From the NCBI GenBank assembly GCA_020698575.1, contig CM036248.1, positions 22,494,229-22,558,228 of the forward strand: a stretch of 64,000 nt of DNA, given 5' to 3'. The notes under the pieces are model-generated. The model was not told the DNA's origin, made no database searches, and worked only from the letters and a program-made list of their open reading frames with translations. This document shows positions 1-13,775 of this stretch, in pieces; the first letter of the stretch is position 1; the number at the start of each line of letters is the position of its first letter. This stretch comes from Bostrychus sinensis (Eukaryota > Chordata > Actinopteri > Gobiiformes > Eleotridae). The translations under genes were made by a program, and so were the position numbers.

Positions 1-744
1 TAATTCCAGCTGGCCCCCTGACAGCATCGAACCCTATCAAAAAAATCAGAGGCTCCATTGTGAGGCCTGGCAGAAGGGGACTGGGCGTATTTTTCTGGTC
101 CAATCAGTTTCTCGAGATTGGGCGATTAAAAAAAGAATCCCTTGCCCCCCTTCCCCGCACAGCGGGGGAATAACGGAATCATTAATTCCCCATTAATTTT
201 AGGAAGAAAAAAAAACTCAATGTAGAGCTTTACACATAATAAAGAAAGCAAGTGGAAAGACAGGAGCGACAAGTGCTTTTGGTTGCCTAAAAAGTATTGA
301 AAATGACATTTTTTCGGTATGTCGTGGCAAAAAAATGTTTGAAACAAAGTTTTTTAAAGTACTTTACATAAAAATGACTACTTTTATACTATTCAGTGTT
401 TAAATCATGTTGGTATAGTGATATGTCTTGTTAGCTCAGTGGAATACCCTAGTTATTTACTCTGGACAAGCATGATGCAGTCCACACACAAACATAAAAA
501 ACAGAGATTAATAATAAATTGGCAATGTAACCTGCTGTTTTACTTTAGCTAGAGACTAGAGTCTATTGGTTTTTGCCAAAGATGTTGTATCCAGTATTTA
601 ATAAGTCCAGATGTGATGCCTATTGACTTGACAGACTGGACAAGGATGGACAAAAAACACACTTTATGATACATTGCATCAAAAACAAAACATGAAACAC
701 TGAAATATCACATGCCGTATCCCACAATCATGTTCAGAAGACTG

Positions 745-922
745 TGGCCTTTTTATTTTATTTTTGTCTTTAACCCATATTTTAAAAGACAGTAAAGTGA
801 CAGAAAAGTAAAAACAGAAATTAGGGGAATGACATAGTGCAACCTGGCTCAAGCCAAGAATTGAACCCAGGGCACTTTAATAGGTGTGACATGCTCTGAC
901 AGGTGAGACATCAAGGTGCTAT
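745..922 (-). mobile_element. Degenerate tRNA-derived SINE
   Basis: On the minus strand this reads AGCACCTTGATGTCTCACCT, then a B-box-like GGTTCAATTC, then GGTTGCACTATGTCATTCCC. It ends TTTACTGTC with an A-rich tail. This order is that of a common fish tRNA-headed SINE, here aged. Confidence 0.6.
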
Positions 923-1269
923 TTTTGGCTTTACCAACCAATCACAAAAGTATAATATTAAGAGCAGGGTTGGGCCCCAAGTGAGGCCCCTGTCATCATC
1001 AGTATGCACATTGCCACATGTACAAATGCACACACAACATTACCATTAGAGTGACAGCCTTTCATATCTATCTGTCTCAAGCCAAGTGCTCATCATCTAC
1101 ACTCCCAGCCATTAGGAAATGTCACAAACATGTACTATGCCAAAGTCAATGTATATGTACATGAACACACACAACTTTTATTTAAGAAATGAGCTCCAAT
1201 TAGATGTAATCAATGGCACATAAGTAAAAAGCATCAGTAAAACTTCAGTGCTTTTAATTTACAAATTGA

Positions 1270-1288
1270 TTTTTTTTTTTTTTTTTTT
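1270..1288 (+). repeat. T19 tract
   Basis: Nineteen consecutive T bases, with no attached element recognised. Confidence 0.85.
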
Positions 1289-2435
1289 GGTTGCTAATTT
1301 CTCTCTTTCTTTGGCTCTGTCTTGCTCAGGCTCTTTCTCTCTCCATCTCATAGTGACATTTGAGCATGCTGAGATTGACAGAACAAAAGAGATTGTTGTG
1401 GAGATACTAATTATTTAATGAATTCTTTATTTATTTTAAAAGTTCGTGATGTGTGGCGATGTGCCCAGACTGTTACAGTAGATGGAAAATTACAGGCTGG
1501 AAGACAGTGAGTGACACATGAACAGAGGCGGAGAGGGGGGGGGGGGTCATGCCATCCAAACATGCCCATGCCCTTAAACGCCATGGCAACATCCCCCCAT
1601 CACTCTTGAACCCCCCCAACATCCCCAGCTTCAGTATTTTCTGTGACGCTCCTTTCATGGTTCAAACTTTTCAGAAACAATTCCTAAAATAAAATAACAA
1701 CAAATAGCAACCACTTACCTCAGCAAGGGGCTGCCTGTCCACAACAAACTGCTATTATAATATTGTTTCTGCACCTAACAAGCCCACACCCCCATCCCAA
1801 AACTGATGAGTAGGGCATGGGGAGAGTGGGCCACTAAAGACCCGGTCATTATTGATTTGACAAGTGAGTGAATAATTCATCTCTATTGGCAGGCATCAGC
1901 TGGAACAATCTTTTAGGAACCTCTGATGTTTAAATCCAAATTTACCACAAGACTTAAAGCTGAACCTACTACCCACTTTTACTACAGCCATCCCGTACTG
2001 TTACAACAAAATCTGTTACCTAAAGTGTTCCCAACTCCCACCACTTATCAACAACAGCAGTATAGCCACCCTGGTCACACTACGTCTTTACGTCTTTGCT
2101 TCCCTTTTTTTCCCAATATGTTTTTTTAAACACTGTAAAAGCCTTAAAAATACAGCCTATATGACGTCTTAAAGTCTATTTTTTCACTGATGATTCAGAC
2201 AGGTTTCCTTCAATTCAAGAAAAAAAAAGAGATAGTTCCAGTTTGAGGACATCTTTTATTGTAAATATCCTTCAAATAGCATACCTCACACACTTTATGG
2301 GATATTTTTTTTATATTCCTAAGTAATCTTTCCAAATGTTCCCTTCAATCCCAGATTTTGGTATGATTTCCTCACCCACGTGCTGTTTAATTTATGATCA
2401 TTTCCCGCTTCCCTGTAGCTCTTGGCCAGAAGGAC

Positions 2436-2880
2436 ACAAGGACAGCTTTATGCATGAGTGTAATTCACACACTCATTGGCATTGGCCCCAGCAACTGCCT
2501 CCTGTACAAAGATACTGATTTACACACCACCTAGCAATACAAGATATTAGAGGACAGATCGTTTTGATTGGCTGACACAAGCTGTTCCTTCGCTAAACAC
2601 AGATGTGACTGCTGAACTGTTAGAGTAAATCAGACGTCCGCACTCATCTCCCTCCCCGCTTTAATGGTGCGGTCATGAATAACGGCCTGCAACATGCTTA
2701 GAAGTGCAAATCCGCCATAAGTCAGTCTTGTTAGCGCTAACGCAAAACAAAAGGGATGAAAAATGGGTCTTGTGGCAGTTAGCGCACGGAAAGCTTGTAG
2801 CCTACCACCAGCATGTCACTAGTAACCTCACTATTAGAGGCTCACAAATCATCGAGACCGACCTCTGACTTGACCCCCAC
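2436..2880. promoter_or_regulatory. Possible conserved non-coding element
   Basis: This non-repetitive block has balanced composition and several CpGs. It contains ATTGG (CCAAT-box type), GGTGCGGTCATGAATAACGG and TTAGCGCTAACGC. It is not coding. Selection is guessed from composition only. Confidence 0.25.
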
Positions 2881-3155
2881 CAATTTACACCAATCACTTT
2901 GATATTTCAGCTACTGACAAATTATAGCAATTCAATCCTAATTCAAATAAATACATTTAAAGTATTTGTTTGTTTGATATTTGTTGTAAATATAAATGAT
3001 AACTTTACAAAATGGCATCCAACAAACATGTTAGCCTCAAATATGTCTTTGTTGGTCTAAAAGTCAGCATCACCACAGCAAATCATCCTCAATGTGCAGA
3101 GATATGCATATTGATTTAGAATAGGTTTGTGCACCCTTACTGGCATAACCCTCTC

Positions 3156-3205
3156 TATTTATCTAGGCTTTGGGCTAGCACAAAGAGTACACTGGTTGTT
3201 GATCC
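3156..3205 (+). repeat. GAGTACACTGG-family dispersed repeat, copy 1
   Basis: ATTTATCTAGGCTTTGGGCT is followed by AGCACAAAGAGTACACTGGT. Three other copies lie at 15096, 22402 (reverse) and 39083. Confidence 0.55.
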
Positions 3206-4015
3206 ATATGGCTGGGTTCTAAACACTGGAATTCATGTTGTTTCATTAATTTACTGTGTGCTGCTGAATGTCTCTCTAATATTAATGTCAGTAAGCTGTA
3301 CAAATAATCTGACAAAAAAAACACATTATCAGGCAAGTTAGTGCAAAGGAAAGACATTTACATGCTTAAAACTCCACTTATAACCAGACTAAGGCAATCA
3401 TTTCACTGACCTCCATTTAAACGTTCTACAAGTTATCTTGTCTATAAACAAAAAATGACTCTCCCAATTTATCCTCCAGTACACTGCTCCTGAATAGAGA
3501 TCTCTGGGTGTGTTGAAAAAGGCAGAGTTGGTTCCAATCTGTACTGGGACTACCTGCTGCGTGACCAGATCCCAGGCGAGTGTGAAGTCAGGCAGACTGC
3601 TCCTCTGACTCAGACTGCCACCACCTCCATGCCACAGCGTCATGAGTTATTCCAAGACAGCCAGGCATCCAGACTCCAAACATTTAGGGCTACAAGACAG
3701 TAGGAGGAGCTGTGTAAAGTGTAACAGCAAAAAAGGCATTTAGTCTAAGTGACTTTTTGCAGATTTGTTGATTGATAATATACAGCAAATATACGCAGTG
3801 ACAGATGAGTGAGAGTCTTGACACATAGTGTCAGGGGAAGCTGAAAGATGAAAAGTTATGTGCTCGTACTGTCAGTGACCTCTGCCTGTTCACATGATAT
3901 CACTCAAAGAGGAAGGTGACAGGGCTTATACCATTCTCAATATAGATGTGCACAAAAAATGATTCTATATTTGTATGGAGTCATGTTTTTTTAATGCTTT
4001 AATTCCTTTGCCATA

Positions 4016-4856
4016 AGAGGTAGAAGTACCCCAAATCTGTACGTACCTGTAAGAAAAAGTAGGCTATAAGTTACTCCAAAACATTATTACTCAAGTAAAA
4101 GTAAACCAGTCAACAAATTATGGCCTGGGTAACAGTAAAAAAGAACTAAATGTAATTTTTTTTATTGCACAGTAAATCAACTATTTTAGATACCTTTTTC
4201 AACTACTACTACTACCACTAGAGCTGCAAAGCATATAATTTATCAATACTGTGATATCAGCAAATGCAGTATCCATGTACAACTTGCAATAATGTTATAG
4301 TCCTTTATCCGATTGAGATGTACACTGAGAATTGTTGTCATATCATTGTCCTTCAATGAAATTGCAAAGAGACCAAAAACATTTTTTTAAAGAAATTGTT
4401 TAGTATTGATTTGTCCATTTAGCCAAGGTTTAGCCTTGCCTTAGTCCTGTTTAGTCTTTGCTAGGTTTTAACTTGGACCCAATAAACCAATCTAGTCTAC
4501 ACTAGTAAATGATGCAGCTTAAATTTAATTGAACTCAGTATGTCAAAAAGTATATTCCAAATATGTTATGTACTTCTTAAAGTGATATTCAATATAGTTT
4601 TTGCATGTTGCAAGTTGTTCAGCCCTAACTACTACTACTTCTACTACTATTTTCCCCAAAAATAACTTTTTTAAACAAGGACCCTGTAATTGCAAAGCCA
4701 GTGTGCGATACCCACACTGTTGTCAGTGCAGGTTAAAAAATGCTTTTACTTATTTAGGGTCATTTTCCCTGAAGGTTTATTGAAGTATGTTTAGTAAAGT
4801 GCACTCAGAAATAATACTTAAGTAAATTATTTGAGTAAAAGTTAATTTCCACCTTT
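4016..4856. repeat. Dispersed AGTAAAAGTA-family repeat, copy A, with a MITE nested in it
   Basis: The element opens GAGGTAGAAGTACC and closes with TTTCCACCTTTG. Blocks of ACTCAAGTAAAAGTA occur at 4089-4103 and TTGAGTAAAAGTTA near 4831. It contains an (ACT)n microsatellite that is interrupted by a MITE at 4219-4627. Copies B, C and D elsewhere in the window share the ends or the ACT/AAGTA blocks. Confidence 0.5.
4219..4627. mobile_element. Short hAT-like MITE
   Basis: It begins TAGAGCTGCAAAG and ends TTGTTCAGCCCTA, an imperfect inverted pair of the TAGGGCTG type. The interior is AT-rich and non-coding. It lies between two (ACT)n stretches that look like one microsatellite split by the insertion. 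Confidence 0.45.
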
Positions 4857-7800
4857 GCTTGCTGCCTTTACTGCACAATCTAGCTGTACACTCAAAGCCT
4901 TGCAGGGGCCAAAAGGAAGTCCAAGTTTCCATTCATGCTTCTCATTATTGAGCCATGTTTGTAGTTTATGAGCCTGTGTAAACCACTGACTTACTGCACT
5001 TTACAATGGCTTCTGACACGGGGATGTGGACATGCTGATGGACAGTTTTTCATGGCTGGAGAAAGGACTTAAAAACCTGGATGACAAAAGAGCATGACTT
5101 GTTAATTATTTTTAACTGCCAAATAAAAATGATTAGATTGTAAGCAGATTCTCAAGCACTGTCCGTGTATTTGGTAGCTTGCACTAGCTAATTGCAATAT
5201 TTGATTGAATAAGAGTAAATACCACACTAAGAGTAACATTTACAAAGTGTATTTCAGACATTTTTATTTTCTTTCAATAATCACAGTCCCTGTCATTGAC
5301 CAAAAAAAAAAAATGCAATGGCAATCTTTTTTGTGAAACATGTACAATAATTTTATTGAATTACACTTTAACTACTTTAACTAGTATAATTATATTAAAT
5401 TAAATTAAATTATATTATATTATATTATATTATATTATATTATATTATATTATATTAATTTTGATTTTCTCATAATTTAATTCACTGGTTTACATCATTT
5501 AATACTAATGCTAATGCAAATTTTATAACATCATTCAATCATAGCTGAGGGATATATTTCAGCGTTAGATGAGTTTTTTTAGATGTTCATTTTGCTGATA
5601 TGACCCTGGCTGGTAAGGCATATGTCAAAAGTGCTTCACTGACAGCAATTATTAATCAGGTTCACAACAGGGAAAATTTAGGAGATGGAAGATGTATGAG
5701 CTAGAGACACTTCTGTACCACACACAGAGAATACAATTACACTGCTGATCTGCTTGTCTGCCTTTAAAGCAGTGCCAATCTTCTCCATCTCCTTATGCTA
5801 CTCTAACATACCTATATGCTCAATACAAGTGTCCTTTTATGTCTCGTGAGGGCTTTTCTAAGTACCACAAGGGCAGTATACCTTAAAATAGCCTGTTGGT
5901 CAGCAGAGTACTGACAATAAAAGGTGGCAGTGCCGTCAAAACAAGGTCTGTTCTTCCAGGCTCGGCCTAAGTGCTGTTCAAGAGGGTCTTTTGTGGCACC
6001 CTTAACGTGGTAAAGTGATCTCCTTTACAATTGGGACACTCCAAGAGGCCATCCCTGACAAGTAGACCAAAGCAAACTTCCTCCCTGCCTCCTCAGGCTT
6101 GTCACTCTTCATCTAACTCTCTAGGCTCAGATTGTGTGCATCTCACCAACAGCCATTTTTTTTTTAATAGACTTATCAATAGGACATTTTACTGCGTACA
6201 CAGTGTTGAACGTTGTATCTGTACTTTTACAATTCCTTAAAACTATCTCTATTTCCCGTCTTTTGGTGTGCAGTATGTGATATGTTGATAAAATAGTGAC
6301 TTTGTTGTTGGGCCAGTTTAGTAGGCCAACCCCTGTCGGTCACATAAAAGGCCTCCATGACTTTATGGAGAAGCTGTGTGAATGAAACAGAGGCTGAGGT
6401 TGAGAAAAAGCCAAATAGTGCCCAGAACAAGACAGAACAGCCCAGTTGGCCCTGTGACAATTTGGCCCACAGTACCCACAGACTTAGCACTCACTTTTAC
6501 AAGTGCCGCCTCAAATTGCCTCTCCTTTCTTTCACTGCAGTGCATACAAAAGACAAGCAAATTGAAACCGAACTTTATGAGGCAGTGGCCAGACATAGTC
6601 TGTAATAAGAATGTTTGCTGTGATCCAAATAAATAAATGCCATCAAAGGAAGCTGTCTCAAACGCAGATTTGACCATTCTTGCACACTTGTTGTAAGCTT
6701 CCAAAATGAAATGAAACTCAGGGCTCAACTTAAATGAAGGGGCTTTCTTTTCTTCTCCTACTACCCCTATTCTAACTCTTCTTCTTGTCTGTTGAAACAT
6801 GTGGTCAGCTGTTATGCTTCCATGTGGTCAGATGATCAAAGCCAGGGAGCAGCAGTAATTGTCCCCCGCTGAAGCCCTGCCCCGGCTGGGATCAGGATCC
6901 CAGCAGGTGGGGGGGACAGCCATGAGAACGAAGGGAGAGGGTGGAGGAACGCAAGAGGCCCAGCCTGGCAGAAATAAAGACTTCCTAAGGGTTGCTCTCT
7001 GACAACAGAGCCCCAAAGGGAGAGTGAAAAATGAAGCCTCCACACAGGGGTTTTCACTCAGGGAAAGGGGCCGCCATTGGGGTGAACATTAGGCAGAGAG
7101 GGCAAGATGGAAAGCATAAGAGAATAGGATTATAATATTTGCTCAGCGCAATGAGGAACAATTGTGCGTCCATTTCACAGTGTCCTTAGAAGGGAGGCTG
7201 TGTCGAATCCAAGAAGGCTTCTTTTGATGCTTCATGAAATATGGATGCTGTTTATTTCACCTGCTAAGCCCTGCGTCTCCAGTAACACCATCAACAGAAA
7301 AATATAAAATAACTACACAAGTAAACTTGGCAGGCTTTCTTGTTGAACACTGATACACGAGGCACTGACATGGACGCAAACACACAAAAGTCCACACTCT
7401 CCCCTTTCACAAACAAGCCAACAAACACACTATTAGCATACACAAACACAAATACACTCACACTGGGATAGGGAAGGGCCATGCATACCTCGAACCTCAG
7501 TGTTTACCTGAAGACCAGTGGGAGCTGTGAAAGCTCACAGGTTGGCCTACTTTGCATGTATGTGGGAGCCCGCAAAACACTTCTCACTGCTGTCCGTCAT
7601 TTTGATTGCCCAGCACGACTTCTCCTCCCAAACCCCCACCTCACTGCATCCCCCCGACCAGATGGCTTTTTTTAACTGTCTGTAGGCCCTTGCACCTCTG
7701 CTCCACTACTCTAAATCCTTGAGATGGCTGAGGGTTTGGGAGCTCTGAGTGGACAAATGGTTCGGAGGTAGCAGAGCAAATAAAACGGATTAAGAAGAGT

Positions 7801-10800
7801 CTTTTCACAGATACTTCAAAACTATTTTGGCGCTCCGCCATGGATCCCCCACAGCTCCCCCTCGATAGAAGAAAAGAAATCAGCCACCTCCAAAACATTT
7901 TCCATGCATACAGATGTGCGTGAGCTTTACTAATCAAATAATAAAAAAATAAAAAACACACCTCCACTCAGAAAAAGAACTAGGAGCTTCTATTGTTTAT
8001 TTAATAACTTGACAACATGATTCAATGCCATGAACATGTCAGCCTCTTATTTTGTTTGTGTTCATCAATTATTATGCATTGTGTACATTCAGGCACTTTC
8101 TGCCTTTAGTCAGAGAAAACATGAAGTCACTAATGATTGCAGTAAATGCACATTATGTAGTGCAGTGACTCACACAGGTTCATGTATGTGACATTTTCAG
8201 AAGAGCAGTATTTATTTGTCAGCCCTCGACTAAAATATTTCAAACTACAGAATGACTATTAGAAATATTCTATCCAGGATTTATACTTTCTGGCATTTTC
8301 TATAAAAACACAAATACCTTGAAACGTTGAAGAATTTGTACAGTAATGTGAAGCCACTACTGCATCAAAGACATTTATATGAAGGAAATCCAAATGTCAC
8401 CTCTTGGCTTTATCCAGCCAAAGGTTAGATTCTTGACTCCCCGCTGTCTCCTGTCATTAGGTTGCTTAGCAACGGGCCACAAGCTATAATTAGCTTAGGA
8501 AAATTAAGATTTCCATTTTGTTAACACAAAAACACTTATCTCAAGAGTGTCACATGTTCATTGAAAGATGTTCCAAAAGCATGCATAAAAATATGAGTAA
8601 TTCTTCTTGGCATGTGACGACTGCCACAACTGAGTGAGATGTACAAGTGCAGCTGTTAAAGCATACTTAATGAAAAATCTGAAGATGAGGCATGATATTG
8701 CCCTGCAAGCATCTGTCATGTGTTATTGTAATATGTTTTTAGCATACATATTTTGAACCCATCTTACAGTTGTCCCATCCTCTGATCCTCTTCATGATGC
8801 TCCATGTCTGCAGAAAAGAGCATTACACTGTGCTTACCTTATTTATATATGTTTTAAGCATACAAGCCCTCAACAAGGAGAATTAATTTATTCTCCATAT
8901 CATAATATTTCTTTTGGAGATGCACAGAGAAACACACACAGTATAGCGAGTATGTTCAAAACAAGTGCATCCATGTGTATTTGCAGCACAGGTCCAAGCC
9001 AGACGTCTGGTTATGACACCAGCTCTAGCTGACATGTTTCTCGGCTGAACGACAAGGTCACCAGGATCACTCAATTAGCAGGGGTGACAAAGGACTCAGC
9101 AGGACCCTTCAGCATCCCCCAACCTGATGGAGCACCACAACCATAAGCAGAGGCCTGTTTGCTGCCACACAAATGATCATACACCAATACCATCTTTTTG
9201 TAACGGCCATATTAACAATAATATGTCAGAAAATAAAATCTACATATTGTGCTTGAGTAAATTTCTGAAAATTCTGAAAAAAGTCTGTCTGTTTAGGTGC
9301 ACATCTCTGCCATTTTTCTGTCATAGTGCTTGGAAAACATGCTGCGTAATGTAGATGGAAATCTTTTTTTTAAACTACACTAAATGACAGAATTTGTGTT
9401 TTGACGATGAAATTCATCACCGAATCATCTGCACAAATGCATCCACAGACACATAATTACAAATGTCTCTCTGACATTTGTTTTATCAGGTATTAAACTG
9501 GGCTGTTCACTTGACCAAAACTATAACTGCACAGTAAATGGCAGCAGCTTCCCACGAGAGGGCAAAAAAGTTAACAATTCCTTTTAATTTTTACATTATC
9601 AAAAACAAGCGCTGCCCAAATGGCAAAATATGAAGCACCACCATGTTCCATGATGCTACAACAGAACCAAATTTTCTGTTTTATATTTGAACATTTAAAG
9701 AGAAAATGCAGGTGTGGATTTTATTCAACAAAATGTCAAGATATCTCCTATCATAAAAACTGGTTGCAATGATCTTAAAATTAGCCCCATTTGTGTTGTG
9801 ATGGTATGCTTAATAGGTTTAGGAAACAAAATTGAAACTATATTGATTATGCCAACTTTGTTACCTTCATCAGTGTGTTATTTCAAATACACCTTAGCTG
9901 GAAACTGTATGGGCTTTTTATGTTATTACAGTGGTGGTTTAAATTAAAAGGTGAATTTGTAAAATGATTTTAAAATAAATCAACAAACATAATTTAAAAG
10001 GGTGAGCCTTTAAAAGGCCTTGAATCCATACAATCTGGGTGTAGACCTTAATACCAAAACTGGGGTAAAGCTTGAAGCTCAAAAACGTTGGTGACCACTT
10101 TATTACACATGAACTTAATTACTAAAATGTTCATTCTGAAATTAGAAGACCAAGTTACTTACCTATGTCTGAACATTGAAGGTGTAAATTTGATATGGCA
10201 CCCTCACCCCACCCTCTCCGCACACTGAGGAGGTATCAAAACTTAACACATTGCTAATGGCTGCCTTTTGGTGCCCATTAATTACCCACTGATTATCTTT
10301 ACACTTCTCTGACAGTCACACGTTACCTTGTGTCCCCACAGACCTGCCCAATTGCTAAAAACAAAACAACGCCGACGACACTTATATCTGCACTTTGGTG
10401 CCTGTGTTAGCTTGCATAATGAAAATAGATTACCATGGTATTGGAGATAGTATCAGATCCTGCTCCTGACTGGGCTCCTATGTCAGTACTTGTACATAAG
10501 ATTATGTCTGAATAAGACTACATAAAAGGCACACAAATAAATTCAGTTAACGTAGGTTAGTGTTAAAGTATAAATAACACTGAGGCAGAATGATGATGTT
10601 GAAAAGAGGAGCCTGAGCTACTTTTTTGTTTTAGTTTAGACTTAAGACAGTGTCTGTTGACTCTATATGTGTGGAGTATTTAATTAGCTGTAATCCAATT
10701 GAGGGGTACAGCTTCCTGTTAACAGGGGTGCAAAGGGTCCAAATAAACTGCTTTTAGGACTATACTAAATGCTAGAGATGTAGCCTGTAGTCTGTAGGAG

Positions 10801-10910
10801 GACAAACCCCTAACCCGCATGACGTGTTAAGCATCACTTAGCTTCTTAGATGTGACCTGACCTGCAAGACATGCTTTTTGTTAGAGACACTTTACTTCCC
10901 TGGCTACTCA
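4857..10910. other. Gene-free stretch with possible non-coding elements
   Basis: I see no coding exon. The pentanucleotide array at 5390 is present. Two blocks stand out as non-repetitive and moderately GC-rich: 6820-7200, with long runs lacking simple repeats, and 7760-7960, around CTATTTTGGCGCTCCGCCAT. The open frame at 6363-6800 has no recognisable domain. The rest is AT-rich background. Confidence 0.4.
5390..5457. repeat. (TATAT)n / (TAAAT)n AT-rich tandem repeat
   Basis: This is a nearly pure pentanucleotide ATATT tandem array of about 13 units, starting with a few AAATT variants. Confidence 0.9.
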
Positions 10911-11393
10911 GTAGTGGCAAAACATAACTAGACACTTTTACTCAAGTAATTCACTTTCTGTAAGTATTTTTTTTTTAAGTAAATTTTTTGTATATTTTTA
11001 AAACATATTTTTTACTTTTAAACATACCTTGAAGAGGAAAAATATCATACATTTCTAGACATCAGTGGTGAAGCGGGTAGTGATAAAAGAAATCAGTATA
11101 GTGTGGTATCATGGTAATAGTAAGGATGGAAACAGTAGTATTTATAGTAGTAGTAGGAATAGTCGTAACAGAAGAAGTATTGATAATAGAGGTAGCTGTG
11201 GTCGCACTAGTATTAGCATTAGAAAGTATAGTGGTAGTATCTATTTAAGTAAACTTGACACTCAATACTTGGAGACTTTTTTACTTACTCAAATAATAAT
11301 ATTTTGAGTTTTTACTTCTATCTTGGTAACATTATGTTGAAGTAATAATACCTTTACTTGGGTACAGATTTTGCTTACATCTTCCACCTCTGA
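10911..11393. repeat. Dispersed AGTAAAAGTA-family repeat, copy B
   Basis: CTTTTACTCAAGTAATTCAC lies near the left end, an AGTAGTAGTAGG triplet run in the middle, and ACCTTTACTTGGGTACAG with CTTCCACCTCTGAC at the right end. The layout matches copy A, including the internal triplet repeat. Confidence 0.5.
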
Positions 11394-12214
11394 CACTCAA
11401 ACATCTAAGAGACAGGCTGAAAAATAATTTAGACAGATGAATCAAAGAGATATAGAGCCATACCTTGTTTAACTTTCATCTAATCTAATCCTCGCCTGGG
11501 TCTATGTCTTTACTGTATTATTATATTTTAATAATGATCTATCTCGAATCAAAGCCCCTGTTTCTGAGGCAAATATGAGCCAAAGGTGTCAGCTTGTAAA
11601 GCCTCTCCACCCATTATGCCCACATCTCCATCCAAGCCCCGAAATGCTCCGGATAAATGGCAACCAAGATATACATGATTTTGAACAATTGGTCGAAGAG
11701 GATTAACAGTTGGTTGATGCAGAAGGCAAGGGATTTTTTGGAGAAATAAATAAAGCCGGGTGATCAAAAAGAATGATTAGAATGTGGCTTTCAAACCATG
11801 GCAACAGACCCCTCAGTGCATCTTTTATTAAACCCTCACCCTCCAAAACATGATGTGGCATTATTGTAATATTGAGAAACATAAAAAATTAAATTATCTC
11901 ATTTTAAATGCCAAAACTACATTCAGGTTCTTGCTCTTCATGAAATTACATTATCCTCTATGATCTGTATGTTAGCGAATGCCATTGACTGCCCACCCAA
12001 GCACCAACAAGGCAATCACTAATAAAACTAAACCAGGGTGTACTGTTTCTACCTACATTTACAAAGTTATGTGGAAGTCATGCATGCACCAAAAATATGT
12101 ACACCAATCAGGCATAACCTTATGACCACCTGCATGTATATGCAGCCCCATACACAATGGACTGTGATGCAGTGTGTATTCTGACAACTTTCTATCAGAA
12201 GCAATAAGCATTAA

Positions 12215-12822
12215 GGGCCTGTTTACACAACAATGCTGGTCAAGAAAGCGCAACAGTCATGCCGCCCGCGATTCAAATTTAAGTGAGAAGAAAACTAAAG
12301 TAAACTGTAGTACACATGTTTGTCCAGCAAACAGCACTGTGGGCCCCGCATGTGCTCTACACCACACAGAGAGTAAACAGCAGAGGAAATAATAGCTCCA
12401 GTCTGTAACTTCCCTACTACTTTAGCATATTGTGTTTTTTTCTCATAAAGTCTCTCATCAAAGTAAGTACTTATACACACATTACTGGCAGTTACTGGAC
12501 TAAATACAAATGTATGAGACATAAAAGCCTTGTATTTTGCGCTCATGGGTCAGCTGACCTGCACCCAGCAGACAGCCAATCACTGTTCAGATTGGAGCGG
12601 TTACGTCATTGCTTTTAGTGAGTCCGCTGTTTTCACAGTTTACATGAGTGCGGAGCGGCTCCGAGCAGCTCCCTGCTGTGAGACCAAAACACCTCCTCCA
12701 GCGTTTTCAAAAGATTGCGAATTCATAAAGCGGAAACCCCGTCCTCATATAAACAAAAGGCCAAACCCCAATCAAACCTTTGCGGATTTGGCAAAATACA
12801 TTGTCATTAATGTAAACGGCCC
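12215..12822. mobile_element. hAT-type MITE, about 608 bp
   Basis: The left tip is GGGCCTGTTTACA and the right tip is TGTAAACGGCCC, an imperfect inverted pair. The interior carries CCAGCGTTTTCAAAAG and a CpG-rich stretch, as in the GTTTTCA-rich non-autonomous hAT elements of fish. I saw no transposase frame. An 8-bp target duplication is not obvious, so the exact edges are uncertain. Confidence 0.6.
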
Positions 12823-13680
12823 CTAACTTCTTCAGCAGTTTGACCTACAGTGGCTGGCTTCTTGGATCAGACCACATGCCAGGCCAGGATTCACTCCCCA
12901 CTCTCCAAATATGGCCCTTGTCGAGCTAACTCAAATCCTAACGCTTGCCTATTTTTCCTGCTTTAACTTTGAGAACAACATGTTCACTTGATGCCCATTA
13001 TATCCCTAACGTGCCATGATGCAGAGATAATCTGGGTTTTTCATTTCATGAAGTGGTCACAATTTTATGTTTGATCAGTGTATATTTCTAGTCACAATGC
13101 CCAAAGACAAACTTGTCATGTTTTTAATGCAACTATGGAAGTATGAACTGCTAAAAGAAAACAGTGCATTTTAAATTACATTCTTGTAGCAGACTCCCAC
13201 ATGAAGCAACCTCATTTAAATACTGTATACGACTACAAGAAATTGCTAGGAAGATGCAAGAGCTACTTAAAACATGTTCAGAGAAAAAGCATAAAGAGGG
13301 AAAATATCTTGGCCTATCTTCTTATAGTGAGGAGCCATGTCTTTAAATGTAATGTTCCAAGTCATACTGCTGTGATCAATAGGCTACAGAAAAGAGTAAA
13401 GCAATCAAACCGCGTACACCACAATTCATCTAATCATCATCAAAGTTTCATTTTCTAGCACAAATCCAGAGACCGGGCTGTAAATCAAAGGCTGTGACTC
13501 TGCAACAGGCACATACTTCATATGTACAACTGTATGTGCATAGCAATGGCATAGTATACACAGATGTAAATGCATACATTTCTACAATGTCAACATATTT
13601 CAAAATACCACAAATATTATTTTTAGAAGTTTTACATACAACATGGCATCAGTGTGGTGTTACAAAAGACAATATAAAAG

Positions 13681-13775
13681 TCAGAGGTGTAAGAAGTATT
13701 CAAGATCTGTGCTCAAGTAAAAGTACAATTACTACACTGAACAGTATTACTGTTATTGTAATAGCAGAAGGATGG
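13681..13775 (+). repeat. Dispersed AGTAAAAGTA-family repeat, fragment C
   Basis: TCAGAGGTGTAAGAAGTATT is followed by GTGCTCAAGTAAAAGTACAA and an AGTATTACTGTTATTGTAAT stretch. This is the same end structure as copies A and B, truncated. Confidence 0.5.

Larger units (their letters stand above)
1..2435. other. Gene-free stretch
   Basis: Apart from the minus-strand SINE at 745-922, the T19 tract at 1270 and a G-run at about 1535-1546, nothing is recognisable. Open frames here are short and have no familiar motif. Confidence 0.6.

Noticed and set aside
6363..6800. 145-aa minus-strand open frame
   Set aside because: No family resemblance and no supporting splice structure. It overlaps other frames of similar length.
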